Shown here in pieces: positions 1-7,037 of a stretch of DNA of 20,065 nt. A program made the position numbers and the translations under genes. Below the pieces are notes generated by a model. The model did not search any database, was not told the DNA's origin, and saw only the letters and a list, made by a program, of their open reading frames with translations. This DNA comes from CAZEIW01 sp964512305 (GTDB lineage Bacteria; Pseudomonadota; Gammaproteobacteria; Burkholderiales; Burkholderiaceae_F): NCBI GenBank assembly GCA_964512305.1, contig CAZEIW010000169.1, positions 1-20,065 of the forward strand, in the 5' to 3' direction. Positions within the stretch are counted from its first letter, which is position 1; the number at the start of each line of letters is the position of its first letter.

Positions 1-545
1 GCGCTTCGGCCGCCGGCCACCACGACGCCGTCGTGAAGCGGCGCGATCGACCGCAGCGCCGGACCGAACGCCTCGACCGGGTCGGCATAGATGACGCCCG
101 GCCGTATCAGCTCGACGTTCGCCTTGAGTTTCGAGTGATCCCTCGACTGCAGCGAGTTGCCCGGCGAGACGGCGCAGGCCGGCACGCCGACATGCATCGC
201 CGCCAGCGTCAGCAGCGCGTGCTCGATGCCGTTATCGGACAGGATCATCACCGGCCGCTGCGCCGACAGGCGGTTGCGCAGCAGCCAGGTCGAGATCCGA
301 AGCACGCGCTGCAGGGCGTCGCCGTAGGTGAGGCGCACCCAGCCGCCGTCGGCGGAGCGCTCGGCGAGGAACAAGCGCTGCGGCGCGCGCTCGCCCCACG
401 AGGTCAGCCACTCGCCGACGCAGCGCGCCTGCGCCGCGCGCAGCGGCTGCGTCGGACGAAGCAGCCGGGTCCCATCCGGACGCGTCTCGACGATGACGGA
501 CGGATCGGCAAACAAATCGCTCGGCGTGCGCGTGATCGCGCGCAT
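1..545 (-). CDS. fcs: Feruloyl-CoA synthase-like acyl-CoA ligase, N-terminal part (runs off the window)
   Basis: The minus strand reads open from an ATG at 545 to the window edge, giving about 181 residues with no stop. A GGGGAG ribosome binding site lies 8 bases upstream (554-559). The protein shows the typical start of feruloyl-CoA synthase-type AMP-forming ligases. An R-P-D-G-T-x-L-L segment is followed by E-W-L-T-S-W and F-L-A-E-R, then L-S-A-Q-R-P-V-M-I-L-S-D-N-G-I-E-H-A, then A-A-M-H-V-G-V-P and a D-H-S-K-L block. The ATP-binding motif lies beyond the window. Family members activate ferulate or p-coumarate with CoA and ATP. The side chain can then be shortened, feeding aromatic acids such as 4-hydroxybenzoate into the neighbouring pathway; that link is an inference. 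The gene is divergent from the kor-hcr operon. Another arylpropenoate-CoA ligase remains possible because only a third of the protein is visible. Confidence 0.8.
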   Translation of the reverse strand, partial: MRAITRTPSDLFADPSVIVETRPDGTRLLRPTQPLRAAQARCVGEWLTSWGERAPQRLFLAERSADGGWVRLTYGDALQRVLRISTWLLRNRLSAQRPVMILSDNGIEHALLTLAAMHVGVPACAVSPGNSLQSRDHSKLKANVELIRPGVIYADPVEAFGPALRSIAPLHDGVVVAGGRS

Positions 546-581
546 GGGTCGGTCTCCCCGGGCGCCCAACTCGTCGGAACC

Positions 582-598
582 ATGGGCTTCGATCCCAT
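582..598. promoter_or_regulatory. Short inverted repeat upstream of fcs, possible operator
   Basis: ATGGG at 582-586 and CCCAT at 594-598 form 5-base inverted arms 37 bases or more upstream of the fcs-like start. They overlap a CATAAT -10-like hexamer read on the minus strand (597-602). Hydroxycinnamate-CoA ligase genes are often controlled by MarR-type repressors acting at the promoter, which makes an operator plausible. The arms are short enough to occur by chance. Confidence 0.2.
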
Positions 599-739
599 TA
601 TGCGTGCGCTTTCGGGGCCTGCGGCGGCGGCCGCCGCGCAGGCGCGGCTTCTGCGACGCAACATCGAGCCCCTGCCGCAGGGCTCCACCGCGAGGAGCGG
701 CCGCGAAGCCGGTAGCCCGGCGCGCCCGCTGGCGCACTC

Positions 740-753
740 TTGATCCAGGTCAA
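740..753 (+). promoter_or_regulatory. FNR/Anr-type (anaerobic activator) binding site upstream of korA
   Basis: TTGATCCAGGTCAA at 740-753 matches the FNR consensus TTGAT-N4-ATCAA in nine of ten defined positions. The centre is 746.5. A TAGGAT hexamer (774-779) could serve as the -10 element, which puts the transcription start near 786-788. The box would then lie about 40 bases upstream, the position of class II FNR-activated promoters. FNR-like proteins are known to activate anaerobic aromatic operons, for example AcpR in Azoarcus and AadR/HbaR in Rhodopseudomonas. The match is read directly; the regulator is inferred. Confidence 0.6.
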
Positions 754-757
754 GATC

Positions 758-786
758 GTTGGAGTAGAAATAGTAGGATGTCCAAC
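758..786. promoter_or_regulatory. Inverted repeat over the putative korA promoter, possible second operator
   Basis: GTTGGA at 758-763 and TCCAAC at 781-786 are perfect 6-base inverted arms separated by 17 bases. They bracket the TAGGAT -10 candidate (774-779) just downstream of the FNR-like box. The placement would suit a repressor or the MarR-type regulator encoded at 14628-15089. Nothing in the sequence identifies which protein binds here. Confidence 0.3.
774..779 (+). promoter_or_regulatory. Candidate -10 element of the korA-hcr operon
   Basis: TAGGAT agrees with TATAAT at four of six positions and sits in the only AT-rich stretch of the intergenic region. It lies 20 bases downstream of the FNR-like box. 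No good -35 hexamer precedes it, as expected for a promoter that depends on an activator. The leader to the korA start would be roughly 105 bases. Confidence 0.35.
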
Positions 787-893
787 AATCCACAATCAGC
801 CAGCCCGCGGGGCATCGGGCCTGTCCGCGGGGCCGGCCGGCCGTCGAAGCCGGCGACCGCCGGGCAGGCGAGGCGGGTGCAGAGGAGGACAGC

Positions 894-2873
894 TTGTCCG
901 AACTGGAGCGCGGCGTCGGGGATCAAGCCGGGGAGACCGGCCGTGAAGCGGTCTGTGGAGCGGACTCGGAAGGGGGCGGTGAAGCGGCCTGCGAGGCGGC
1001 GTGCGCAGCTGCCGCCGGCTGCCTGCCCTGGCGCGACGCGCCGTCGCGTGCCGCGCGCCCGGTCGAGGAACTGGACAGCGTCGTGATCCGGTTCGCCGGC
1101 GATTCCGGCGACGGGATGCAGCTGGCCGGAGCCGAGTTCTCCAAGGCGGTGGCCCAGGCCGGGCACGACTACACGACCCACCCCGACTATCCGTCCGAGA
1201 TCCGCGCGCCCGCCGGGACGCTGTTCGGGGTCTCGGGGTACCAGATCCAGTATTCCTCGCAGCGCGTCTTCACGTCGGGCGACGACGTCGACGCGCTGGT
1301 GGCGATGAATCCGGCGGCGCTGAAGACCAATCTTCCCGACGTCCGGCAGGGCGGCATCGTGATCGCCGATGCCGGCGCGTTCACGGCGAGCAACTTGGCC
1401 AAGGCCGGATACGCCGCCAATCCGCTCGCCGACGGCGGGCTCGACGGCTACCGCGCGTTCGAGATCGACATCTCGGGACTCAACGAGAAGGCGCTGCGCG
1501 AGACCGGCCTGTCGAAGAAGGACGTGCAGCGGTGCAAGAACTACTTCGCGCTGGGCCTGATGCTGTGCCTCTACAGCCGCCCGCTGGAACCGGAGATCGA
1601 CGACGTCCGGCGCAGGTTCGCCGCCCGGCGGGAACTGGCCGAAGCGAATGTCCTGGCGCTGCGCGCCGGATTCGCGTATGCCGAGTCGACCGAGATGTTC
1701 GAAACCGCCTACCGCGTGCGCATCGCGCAGCCCAGGCCGGGCCGGTATCGAAGCGTCACCGGAAACGGCGCATTGGCGCTGGGCGCGGTCGCCGCGTCCG
1801 AGATCGCCGGCGTGCCCCTGTTCCTGGGCTCGTACCCGATCACGCCCGCGACCGACATCCTGCACGAGCTTTCGCGGCTCAAGCACTTCGACGTGACGAC
1901 CTTCCAGGCCGAGGACGAGATCGCCGGCATCTGCGCGTGCGTCGGTGCCGCGTACGGTGGATCGCTCGCGATGACGACCACCTCGGGGCCGGGGCTCGAC
2001 CTCAAGACCGAGGCTCTCGGCCTGGCCGTGATGCTCGAGCTGCCGCTGGTGATCGTCGACGTCCAGCGCGCCGGGCCCTCGACCGGGCTGCCGACCAAGA
2101 TCGAGCAATCGGACCTGCTGCAGGCGCTCTACGGCCGCCACGGCGAATGCCCGCTGCCCGTGATTGCCGCCGCTTCGCCTTCGGACTGCTTCGACAGCGC
2201 GATCGAGGCGTTTCGGATCGCGGTCAGGTACATGACGCCGGTGATCCTGCTGTCCGATGGCGGCATCGCCAACGCCGCCGAGCCGTGGATGATCCCCGAC
2301 GTCGCCGACCTTCCGGAGCTGACGGTCCGTTTCAGGACCGAGCGTGCCGGCTTCCAGGCCTATGGGCGCGACCGGGACCTGGCACGTCCCTGGGTCCGGC
2401 CGGGAACGCCGGGCCTCGAGCATCGCATCGGCGGCCTGGAGAAGGACTTCCTCAGCGGCGCCATCTCGCACGCGCCCGGCAACCATCAGCGCATGGTCGA
2501 GGTCAGGGCAGCCAAGGTCGCCGGGATCGCCCGCGATCTGCCGGCGCTGCAAATCGACGGTCCCGATCACGGCGACCTCTTGATCGTCGCCTGGGGCAGC
2601 ACCTACGGCGCCGCGGCTCAGGCGCGCGCGGCGGCGGCCGAGGCGGGCAGGTCCGTGGCCCACGTCCACCTGCGCCACCTCAATCCGCTGCCATCGGACC
2701 TCGGCGACGTGCTGGGCCGCTTCAAGACCGTCCTGGTGCCGGAGCTCAACCTGGGCCAGCTGTCGAAGCTGCTGCGCGAGCGCTACCTGCGCGAGATCGT
2801 GCCGCTGAACAAGGTCCAGGGCAGACCGTTCAAGGTCACCGAAATACTCGATCGCGTCCTGGAACTGTGCTGA
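894..2873 (+). CDS. korA: 2-oxoacid:ferredoxin oxidoreductase, fused gamma-alpha subunit (KorA)
   Basis: This 659-residue protein is the large subunit of a two-subunit 2-oxoacid:ferredoxin oxidoreductase. The gamma domain begins near residue 62 with V-V-I-R-F-A-G-D-S-G-D-G-M. The alpha (pyrimidine-binding) domain begins near 290, with Y-P-I-T-P at 314-318 and a Q-A-E-D-E block around E340. A transketolase-C-like domain closes the protein. With KorB it decarboxylates a 2-oxoacid, most likely 2-oxoglutarate, to the acyl-CoA and reduces ferredoxin. In Thauera aromatica the KorAB enzyme supplies reduced ferredoxin for benzoyl-CoA metabolism. The TTG start at 894 is chosen because AGGAGG (884-889) lies just upstream. 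Residues 1-61 are an unusual Gly/Ala/Glu-rich extension with cysteines at 21, 33, 37 and 43. It is first in the operon, 10 bases before korB. Confidence 0.9.
   Translation: MSELERGVGDQAGETGREAVCGADSEGGGEAACEAACAAAAGCLPWRDAPSRAARPVEELDSVVIRFAGDSGDGMQLAGAEFSKAVAQAGHDYTTHPDYPSEIRAPAGTLFGVSGYQIQYSSQRVFTSGDDVDALVAMNPAALKTNLPDVRQGGIVIADAGAFTASNLAKAGYAANPLADGGLDGYRAFEIDISGLNEKALRETGLSKKDVQRCKNYFALGLMLCLYSRPLEPEIDDVRRRFAARRELAEANVLALRAGFAYAESTEMFETAYRVRIAQPRPGRYRSVTGNGALALGAVAASEIAGVPLFLGSYPITPATDILHELSRLKHFDVTTFQAEDEIAGICACVGAAYGGSLAMTTTSGPGLDLKTEALGLAVMLELPLVIVDVQRAGPSTGLPTKIEQSDLLQALYGRHGECPLPVIAAASPSDCFDSAIEAFRIAVRYMTPVILLSDGGIANAAEPWMIPDVADLPELTVRFRTERAGFQAYGRDRDLARPWVRPGTPGLEHRIGGLEKDFLSGAISHAPGNHQRMVEVRAAKVAGIARDLPALQIDGPDHGDLLIVAWGSTYGAAAQARAAAAEAGRSVAHVHLRHLNPLPSDLGDVLGRFKTVLVPELNLGQLSKLLRERYLREIVPLNKVQGRPFKVTEILDRVLELC
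943..999 (+). repeat. Imperfect repeat (36-base period) in the korA 5' end
   Basis: The 21-base unit beginning GTGAAGCGG occurs at 943-963 and again, with three changes, at 979-999. It encodes E-A-V-C and E-A-A-C-type segments of the low-complexity KorA N-terminal extension. It suggests that the extension grew by local duplication. Length is short and composition is biased, so chance similarity is possible. Confidence 0.4.
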
Positions 2874-2883
2874 GGAGACCGGC

Positions 2884-3942
2884 ATGAGCGTTACAGCCGC
2901 CGCCGCGAGCCCGACGAAGAAGGACTTCGAGTCCGACCAGGACGTGCGCTGGTGTCCGGGATGCGGCGATTACATGGTGCTCGCGCAGGTCCAGAAGCTC
3001 CTGCCATCCCTCGGGATCCCGCGCGAGAACTTCGTCTTCATCTCCGGCATCGGCTGCTCGAGCCGGTTTCCGTACTACATGAACACCTACGGCATGCACG
3101 GCATACACGGCCGGGCGCCGGCGATCGCCAGCGGGCTGAAGCTGGCACGCCCCGAGCTGTCGGTCTGGGTCGTGACCGGCGACGGCGATGCGCTCGCCAT
3201 CGGCGGCAACCACTTCATCCATGCGATGCGGCGCAACGTCGATCTCAAGATCATCCTGCTGAACAACCGGATCTACGGGCTGACCAAGGGCCAGGTCTCG
3301 CCGACCTCGGAGTTCGGCAAGAAGACCAAGAGCACGCCGCTGGGGAGCATCGACCGGCCCTTCAACCCGGTCGCGCTGGCGCTCGGTGCCGGCGCGAGCT
3401 TCGTCGCGCGCGCGGTCGACAACGATCTGGCGCTGATGGGCAAGGTGCTCGCGCGCGCGGCCGCCCACAAGGGAACGGCCTTCATCGAGATTCTCCAGAA
3501 CTGCATGGTGTTCAACGACGACGCCTTTTCGCCGCTCACCGACAAGGCGACGCGCGAGGACGCGCGTCTCGTGCTGGAACACGGCAAGCCGATGGTGTTC
3601 GGAAGGCAGCGCGACCGTGCGATCCGCCTGCGTGGGCTGGAGCCGGAGATCGTGACGGCGGGGCCGGGCGGCGTCGCGGAAGGCGACCTGCTGGTGCACG
3701 ACGAAAGCGCGGCGAACGGCGCCCTCGCGGGCCTGCTCGCAGGGTTCGAGGCGCCGCAGTACCCGATCCCGATGGGCATCTTCCGCGCCCGCGCGGAGCC
3801 CACCTACGACGAACTGAATTCCCGGGTGCACGAGGAGGCGCGCGCGGCGAAGGGGCGCGGCGATCTGCGCCGACTGCTCGCCGGCGGCAACACCTGGACG
3901 ATCGAACCCAGCGCAGCCCAGGAGTCCGTGCCATGCCGATGA
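2884..3942 (+). CDS. korB: 2-oxoacid:ferredoxin oxidoreductase beta subunit, TPP-binding (KorB)
   Basis: This 352-residue protein carries the thiamine diphosphate and iron-sulfur centre of the KorAB enzyme. The TPP site is the G-D-G-D-A-L-A-I-G-G-N-H motif followed by I-L-L-N-N-R-I-Y-G-L-T-K-G-Q. The four cysteines expected for the single [4Fe-4S] cluster of two-subunit enzymes are at 24 and 27 (W-C-P-G-C-G-D), 58 (G-I-G-C-S-S) and 207 (Q-N-C-M-V). The start at 2884 has GGAGA just upstream. The gene ends inside the ferredoxin start (10-base overlap), so korA, korB and fdx should be translationally linked. Substrate identity (2-oxoglutarate versus pyruvate or another 2-oxoacid) is inferred from context, not read from the sequence. 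Confidence 0.92.
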   Translation: MSVTAAAASPTKKDFESDQDVRWCPGCGDYMVLAQVQKLLPSLGIPRENFVFISGIGCSSRFPYYMNTYGMHGIHGRAPAIASGLKLARPELSVWVVTGDGDALAIGGNHFIHAMRRNVDLKIILLNNRIYGLTKGQVSPTSEFGKKTKSTPLGSIDRPFNPVALALGAGASFVARAVDNDLALMGKVLARAAAHKGTAFIEILQNCMVFNDDAFSPLTDKATREDARLVLEHGKPMVFGRQRDRAIRLRGLEPEIVTAGPGGVAEGDLLVHDESAANGALAGLLAGFEAPQYPIPMGIFRARAEPTYDELNSRVHEEARAAKGRGDLRRLLAGGNTWTIEPSAAQESVPCR

Positions 3943-4184
3943 TGATCAACGACAGTTGCGTGAACTGCGCCGCCTGCGAGCCGGAGTGCCCGAACGGCGC
4001 GATCTCCGTGGGCGACCCGGTCTACGTGATCGATGCGGACCGGTGTACCGAATGCGTCGGGCACTACGACGAGTCGCAGTGCGTCGACGTCTGCCCGGTC
4101 GAGTGCATCGTCCTGGATCCCGCCCGCCCGGAGACCCGGGAGGAGCTCGAGCGGAAGTTCGCGCAGTTGCAGGCGGTCGCGTGA
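3933..4184 (+). CDS. fdx: 2[4Fe-4S] ferredoxin, Allochromatium/Thauera type
   Basis: This 83-residue ferredoxin has C9-x2-C12-x2-C15-x3-C19-P for one cluster and C38-x2-C41-x8-C50-x3-C54-P for the other. The eight-residue spacing in the second motif and the acidic/basic C-terminal tail are typical of the low-potential Allochromatium vinosum family. The ferredoxin of Thauera aromatica that donates electrons to benzoyl-CoA and 4-hydroxybenzoyl-CoA reductases belongs to that family. A ninth cysteine (C58) is present. The ATG at 3933 overlaps the korB end and has GGAG at 3921-3924. Lying exactly between korAB and hcrCAB, it is the obvious carrier from the 2-oxoacid oxidoreductase to the reductase; that role is inferred from position and family. 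Confidence 0.93.
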   Translation: MPMMINDSCVNCAACEPECPNGAISVGDPVYVIDADRCTECVGHYDESQCVDVCPVECIVLDPARPETREELERKFAQLQAVA

Positions 4185-4209
4185 CCGGCGCTGCGAAGGA
4201 GCGGCGGCA

Positions 4210-4698
4210 GTGAAGAACATCGTTGCGGTCCGGGTCAACGGGCGCATGCGCGAGAGCGCGGTCGAAGACAACCTGCTGCTGGTGGACTACCTGCGCGAGG
4301 TGCTCGGTCTCACCGGCACCAAGCAGGGCTGCGACGGCGGCGAATGCGGTGCCTGCACGGTGCTGGTCGACGGCGTGCCCAGGCTCGCCTGCGTGACGCT
4401 GACGGCGAGCGTGGCCGGACGTCACGTCGAGACCATCGAGTCGCTTGCCACCGCCGGGCGCCTGTCGGCGCTGCAGCAGGCGTTCAACGAGAAGCTCGGC
4501 ACCCAGTGCGGCTTCTGCACGCCGGGAATGGTCATGGCCGCCGAGGCGCTCCTGCGGCGCACGCCCGATCCGTCCGCCGACGAGATCCGGACCGCGCTGT
4601 CGGGCAACCTGTGCCGTTGCACGGGCTACTCGAAGATCGTCGAGTCGGTCCAGGCCGCGGCCGCGGCGGTCGCCGCGCACGGAGGAACATCCGCATGA
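4210..4698 (+). CDS. hcrC: 4-hydroxybenzoyl-CoA reductase gamma subunit, 2x[2Fe-2S] (HcrC)
   Basis: This 162-residue protein is the small iron-sulfur subunit of a xanthine oxidase-family enzyme. The plant-type [2Fe-2S] site has C41, C46, C49 and C61 (G-C-D-G-G-E-C-G-A-C, then L-A-C-V-T). The second [2Fe-2S] site has C100-G-F-C103 and C135-R-C137. It passes electrons between the molybdenum centre on HcrA and the flavin on HcrB. A GTG at 4210 is taken as the start because AAGGAG (4196-4201) lies 8 bases upstream and the length matches Thauera HcrC. Longer in-frame starts would lie inside fdx. It overlaps hcrA by an ATGA junction. Family assignment is very safe; the 4-hydroxybenzoyl-CoA substrate depends on the HcrB loop. 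Confidence 0.93.
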   Translation: MKNIVAVRVNGRMRESAVEDNLLLVDYLREVLGLTGTKQGCDGGECGACTVLVDGVPRLACVTLTASVAGRHVETIESLATAGRLSALQQAFNEKLGTQCGFCTPGMVMAAEALLRRTPDPSADEIRTALSGNLCRCTGYSKIVESVQAAAAAVAAHGGTSA

Positions 4699-7037
4699 AC
4701 CCGAGCATGCACAAGGGCGCGGGCCAGCGCATTGCGCTGGTCGACGGCATCGAGAAGGTCACGGGCCAGGCGCGCTACACGGCCGATCTGCCCGTTCCCG
4801 GCGCGCTGGCGGGGCGGATCTACCGCAGCCCGTACGCCCATGCCGAGATCGTCCGCGTCGACGTCTCCGCGGCGCTCGCGCTGCCGGGCGTGGTCGGCAT
4901 CATCACCGGCGAATGCTGCGACAGGACCTACGGCATCCTGCCGATCGCGCAGAACGAATACCCGCTGGCACGCGACAAGGTGCGCTACTTCGGCGAGCCG
5001 GTCGCCGCGGTCGCCGCGATCGACGACGAGACCGCCGCCGCGGCGCTCAAGCTGATCAAGATGGAAGTGCGCGAGCTGCCGGCCTATTTCAAGGCGGCCG
5101 ACGCGCGCGCCGAGGGCGCCGTCCTGCTGCACGACGACCGCAAAGGCAACCTCGAGCGCGAAGTCCACCACGAATTCGGCGACGTCGCCGCCGGCTTCGC
5201 GGCGGCCGAGCTGATCCGGGAAGAGGTTTTCCACGCATCCGAGGTCACGCACGCGCACATGGAGCCGCACGCGTGCCTCGCGAGCTACGACCCGCAGCGC
5301 GACCATCTGACCATGCACTCGGTGACGCAGGTGCCTTATTACGTGCACCTGATGCTGGCCCAGTGCCTGCAGATGGACACCTCGCGCATACGGGTCATCA
5401 AGCCCTTCGTCGGCGGCGGCTTCGGCGCGCGCACCGAGACGCTCAACTTCGAGATCATCTGCGGCCTGCTCGCGCGTGCCGTCGGCGGAACGGTCCGGAT
5501 GAAGCTGTCGCGCGAGGAGACCTTCCTCACCCACCGCGGCCGCCCGGAGAGCGATGTCCGGATGAAGATCGGCATCAGGCGCGACGGGCGCCTGACCGCC
5601 TGCCATCTGGAGATGACGATGCGCGGCGGCGCCTACGGCGGCTACGGCATCGTGACCATCCTGTACGCCGGCTCGCTGCTCAATGGCCTGTACGACATCC
5701 CGGCGGTGAAGTACGACGGCTATCGCGTCTATGCCAACACGCCGCCGTGCGGCGCGATGCGCGGTCACGGCTCGGTGAACACCCGCTACGCGTTCGAGAC
5801 CCTGCTCGACCGGATGGCGAAGGAGTTGGGCCTCGACCCGGTCGAGGTGCGGCGCAGGAACCTGCTGCGGGCTCCGACCGAGACCATCAACGGCCTGAAG
5901 GTGATGTCCTACGGGCTGCCCGAATGCATCGACAAGGTCGAGCGGGCGAGCGGCTGGCGCGAACGCAAGGACCGCATGCCGGCCGGCCGCGGCCTGGGCA
6001 TCGCATGCTCGCACTACGTCAGCGGCGCGGCCAAGCCGGTGCACTGGACCGGCGAGCCGCACGCGACGGTCATCCTGAAGCTCGACTTCGACGCCGGGGT
6101 CACGATCCTGACCGGCGCCGCCGACATCGGCCAGGGATCGTCCACGATCATGACGCAGGCGGTGGTGGAGATCCTCGGCATCGACTACCGGCGCATCCGG
6201 GTCGTCGCCAACGATTCCGCGATCACGCCGAAGGACAACGGCTCGTACTCCTCGCGTGTCACGTTCATGTGCGGCAATGCCGCGATCCAGGCGGCCGAGA
6301 ACCTGAAGCTGATTCTCGTGAAGGCCGCCGCGAAGCGCCTCGACGTGGCGCCCGAGCAGGTCGAGTGCCTGGGCGAGGTCTACCGCGTGCTGGGCGACGA
6401 CGACCGCCAGGTGCCGTTCAACGACGTGGTCGCGCAGGCCCTCGTCGATACCGGGACGCTGACGGTGAAGGGCACCTTCACCTGCCCGGTGGAGTTCCAG
6501 GGCGGCAAGCACCGCGGTGGCGCGGTCGGGTCGACCATGGGCTTCTCGTATGCCGCCGTCGCGGTCGAGGTCGACGTCGACCAGGAACTCGGCACCGTGA
6601 GGGTCGAGAAGGTCTGGGCGGCGATGGACTGCGGCTACGCGATCAATCCGCTGTCGGTCGAGGGGCAGGTGCAGGGAGCGGTCTGGATGGGAATGGCCCA
6701 GGCCCTGAGCGAGCGGACGCAGTACAACGAAGACGGCAAGCACGCCGCTGCGAATTTCCTCGAGTACCGGGTACCGACCAGCGCCGAATCGCCGGACATC
6801 GACGTGTTCATCGTCGAGAGCATGGACCCGAACGGGCCGTTCGGCGCCAAGGAAGGCAGCGAGGGCCCGCTCGCCGGGATGGTTGCCGCGGTTTCGATCG
6901 CGGTCCAGAACGCCACCGGCGTCGCATTCAATGCGCTGCCTCTGACGCCGGACCGCGTGCTGGACGGCATCTCCGCGCGCAAGCGCCCGGCGCGCACGCC
7001 GGCGCCCGCCCGGGCAATGGAAGGAGCGACGAGCTGA
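4695..7037 (+). CDS. hcrA: 4-hydroxybenzoyl-CoA reductase alpha subunit, molybdopterin-binding (HcrA)
   Basis: This 780-residue catalytic subunit removes the para-hydroxyl of 4-hydroxybenzoyl-CoA reductively, yielding benzoyl-CoA and water. It binds the molybdenum cofactor. Visible landmarks are G-G-G-F-G-A-R at 240-246, the A-D-I-G-Q-G-S-S loop with Q480, and G-P-F-G-A-K-E-G-S-E-G-P at 714-725. Aligned by motif with xanthine dehydrogenase G-E-P-P, E723 is the likely counterpart of the family's active-site glutamate. The length is close to the roughly 770 residues of Thauera HcrA. The ATG at 4695 has GGAGGA (4681-4686) upstream and overlaps the hcrC stop. Its own stop overlaps the hcrB start, so the three subunits are translationally coupled. 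Molybdenum-cofactor maturation genes are not in the window. Confidence 0.93.
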   Translation: MNPSMHKGAGQRIALVDGIEKVTGQARYTADLPVPGALAGRIYRSPYAHAEIVRVDVSAALALPGVVGIITGECCDRTYGILPIAQNEYPLARDKVRYFGEPVAAVAAIDDETAAAALKLIKMEVRELPAYFKAADARAEGAVLLHDDRKGNLEREVHHEFGDVAAGFAAAELIREEVFHASEVTHAHMEPHACLASYDPQRDHLTMHSVTQVPYYVHLMLAQCLQMDTSRIRVIKPFVGGGFGARTETLNFEIICGLLARAVGGTVRMKLSREETFLTHRGRPESDVRMKIGIRRDGRLTACHLEMTMRGGAYGGYGIVTILYAGSLLNGLYDIPAVKYDGYRVYANTPPCGAMRGHGSVNTRYAFETLLDRMAKELGLDPVEVRRRNLLRAPTETINGLKVMSYGLPECIDKVERASGWRERKDRMPAGRGLGIACSHYVSGAAKPVHWTGEPHATVILKLDFDAGVTILTGAADIGQGSSTIMTQAVVEILGIDYRRIRVVANDSAITPKDNGSYSSRVTFMCGNAAIQAAENLKLILVKAAAKRLDVAPEQVECLGEVYRVLGDDDRQVPFNDVVAQALVDTGTLTVKGTFTCPVEFQGGKHRGGAVGSTMGFSYAAVAVEVDVDQELGTVRVEKVWAAMDCGYAINPLSVEGQVQGAVWMGMAQALSERTQYNEDGKHAAANFLEYRVPTSAESPDIDVFIVESMDPNGPFGAKEGSEGPLAGMVAAVSIAVQNATGVAFNALPLTPDRVLDGISARKRPARTPAPARAMEGATS

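Larger units (their letters stand above)
546..893. other. Divergent intergenic region between fcs and korA
   Basis: These 348 bases hold no credible gene. The open frames crossing it are GC-rich shadows. It should contain the leftward promoter of the fcs-like gene and the rightward promoter of korA. The segment 740-800 is clearly more AT-rich than its surroundings and contains the FNR-like box and korA promoter listed separately. Facing fcs, a CATAAT -10-like hexamer (complement of 597-602) lies next to a short inverted repeat, ATGGG (582-586) and CCCAT (594-598). I found no matching -35 element for it. Confidence 0.6.

Noticed and set aside
33..1086. Plus-strand frames at 33-743 and 328-1086
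   Set aside because: They are opposite the fcs-like gene and over the korA promoter region. They are arginine-rich with no recognisable motif, and the fcs frame on the other strand matches a known family.
750..2885. 711-codon open frame on the minus strand opposite korA
   Set aside because: It is antisense to a gene with full catalytic motifs. Its protein is Arg/Gly/Asp/Gln-rich low-complexity sequence typical of shadow frames in GC-rich coding DNA. The similar long antisense frames at 4626-6743 and 8210-10318 are rejected for the same reason.
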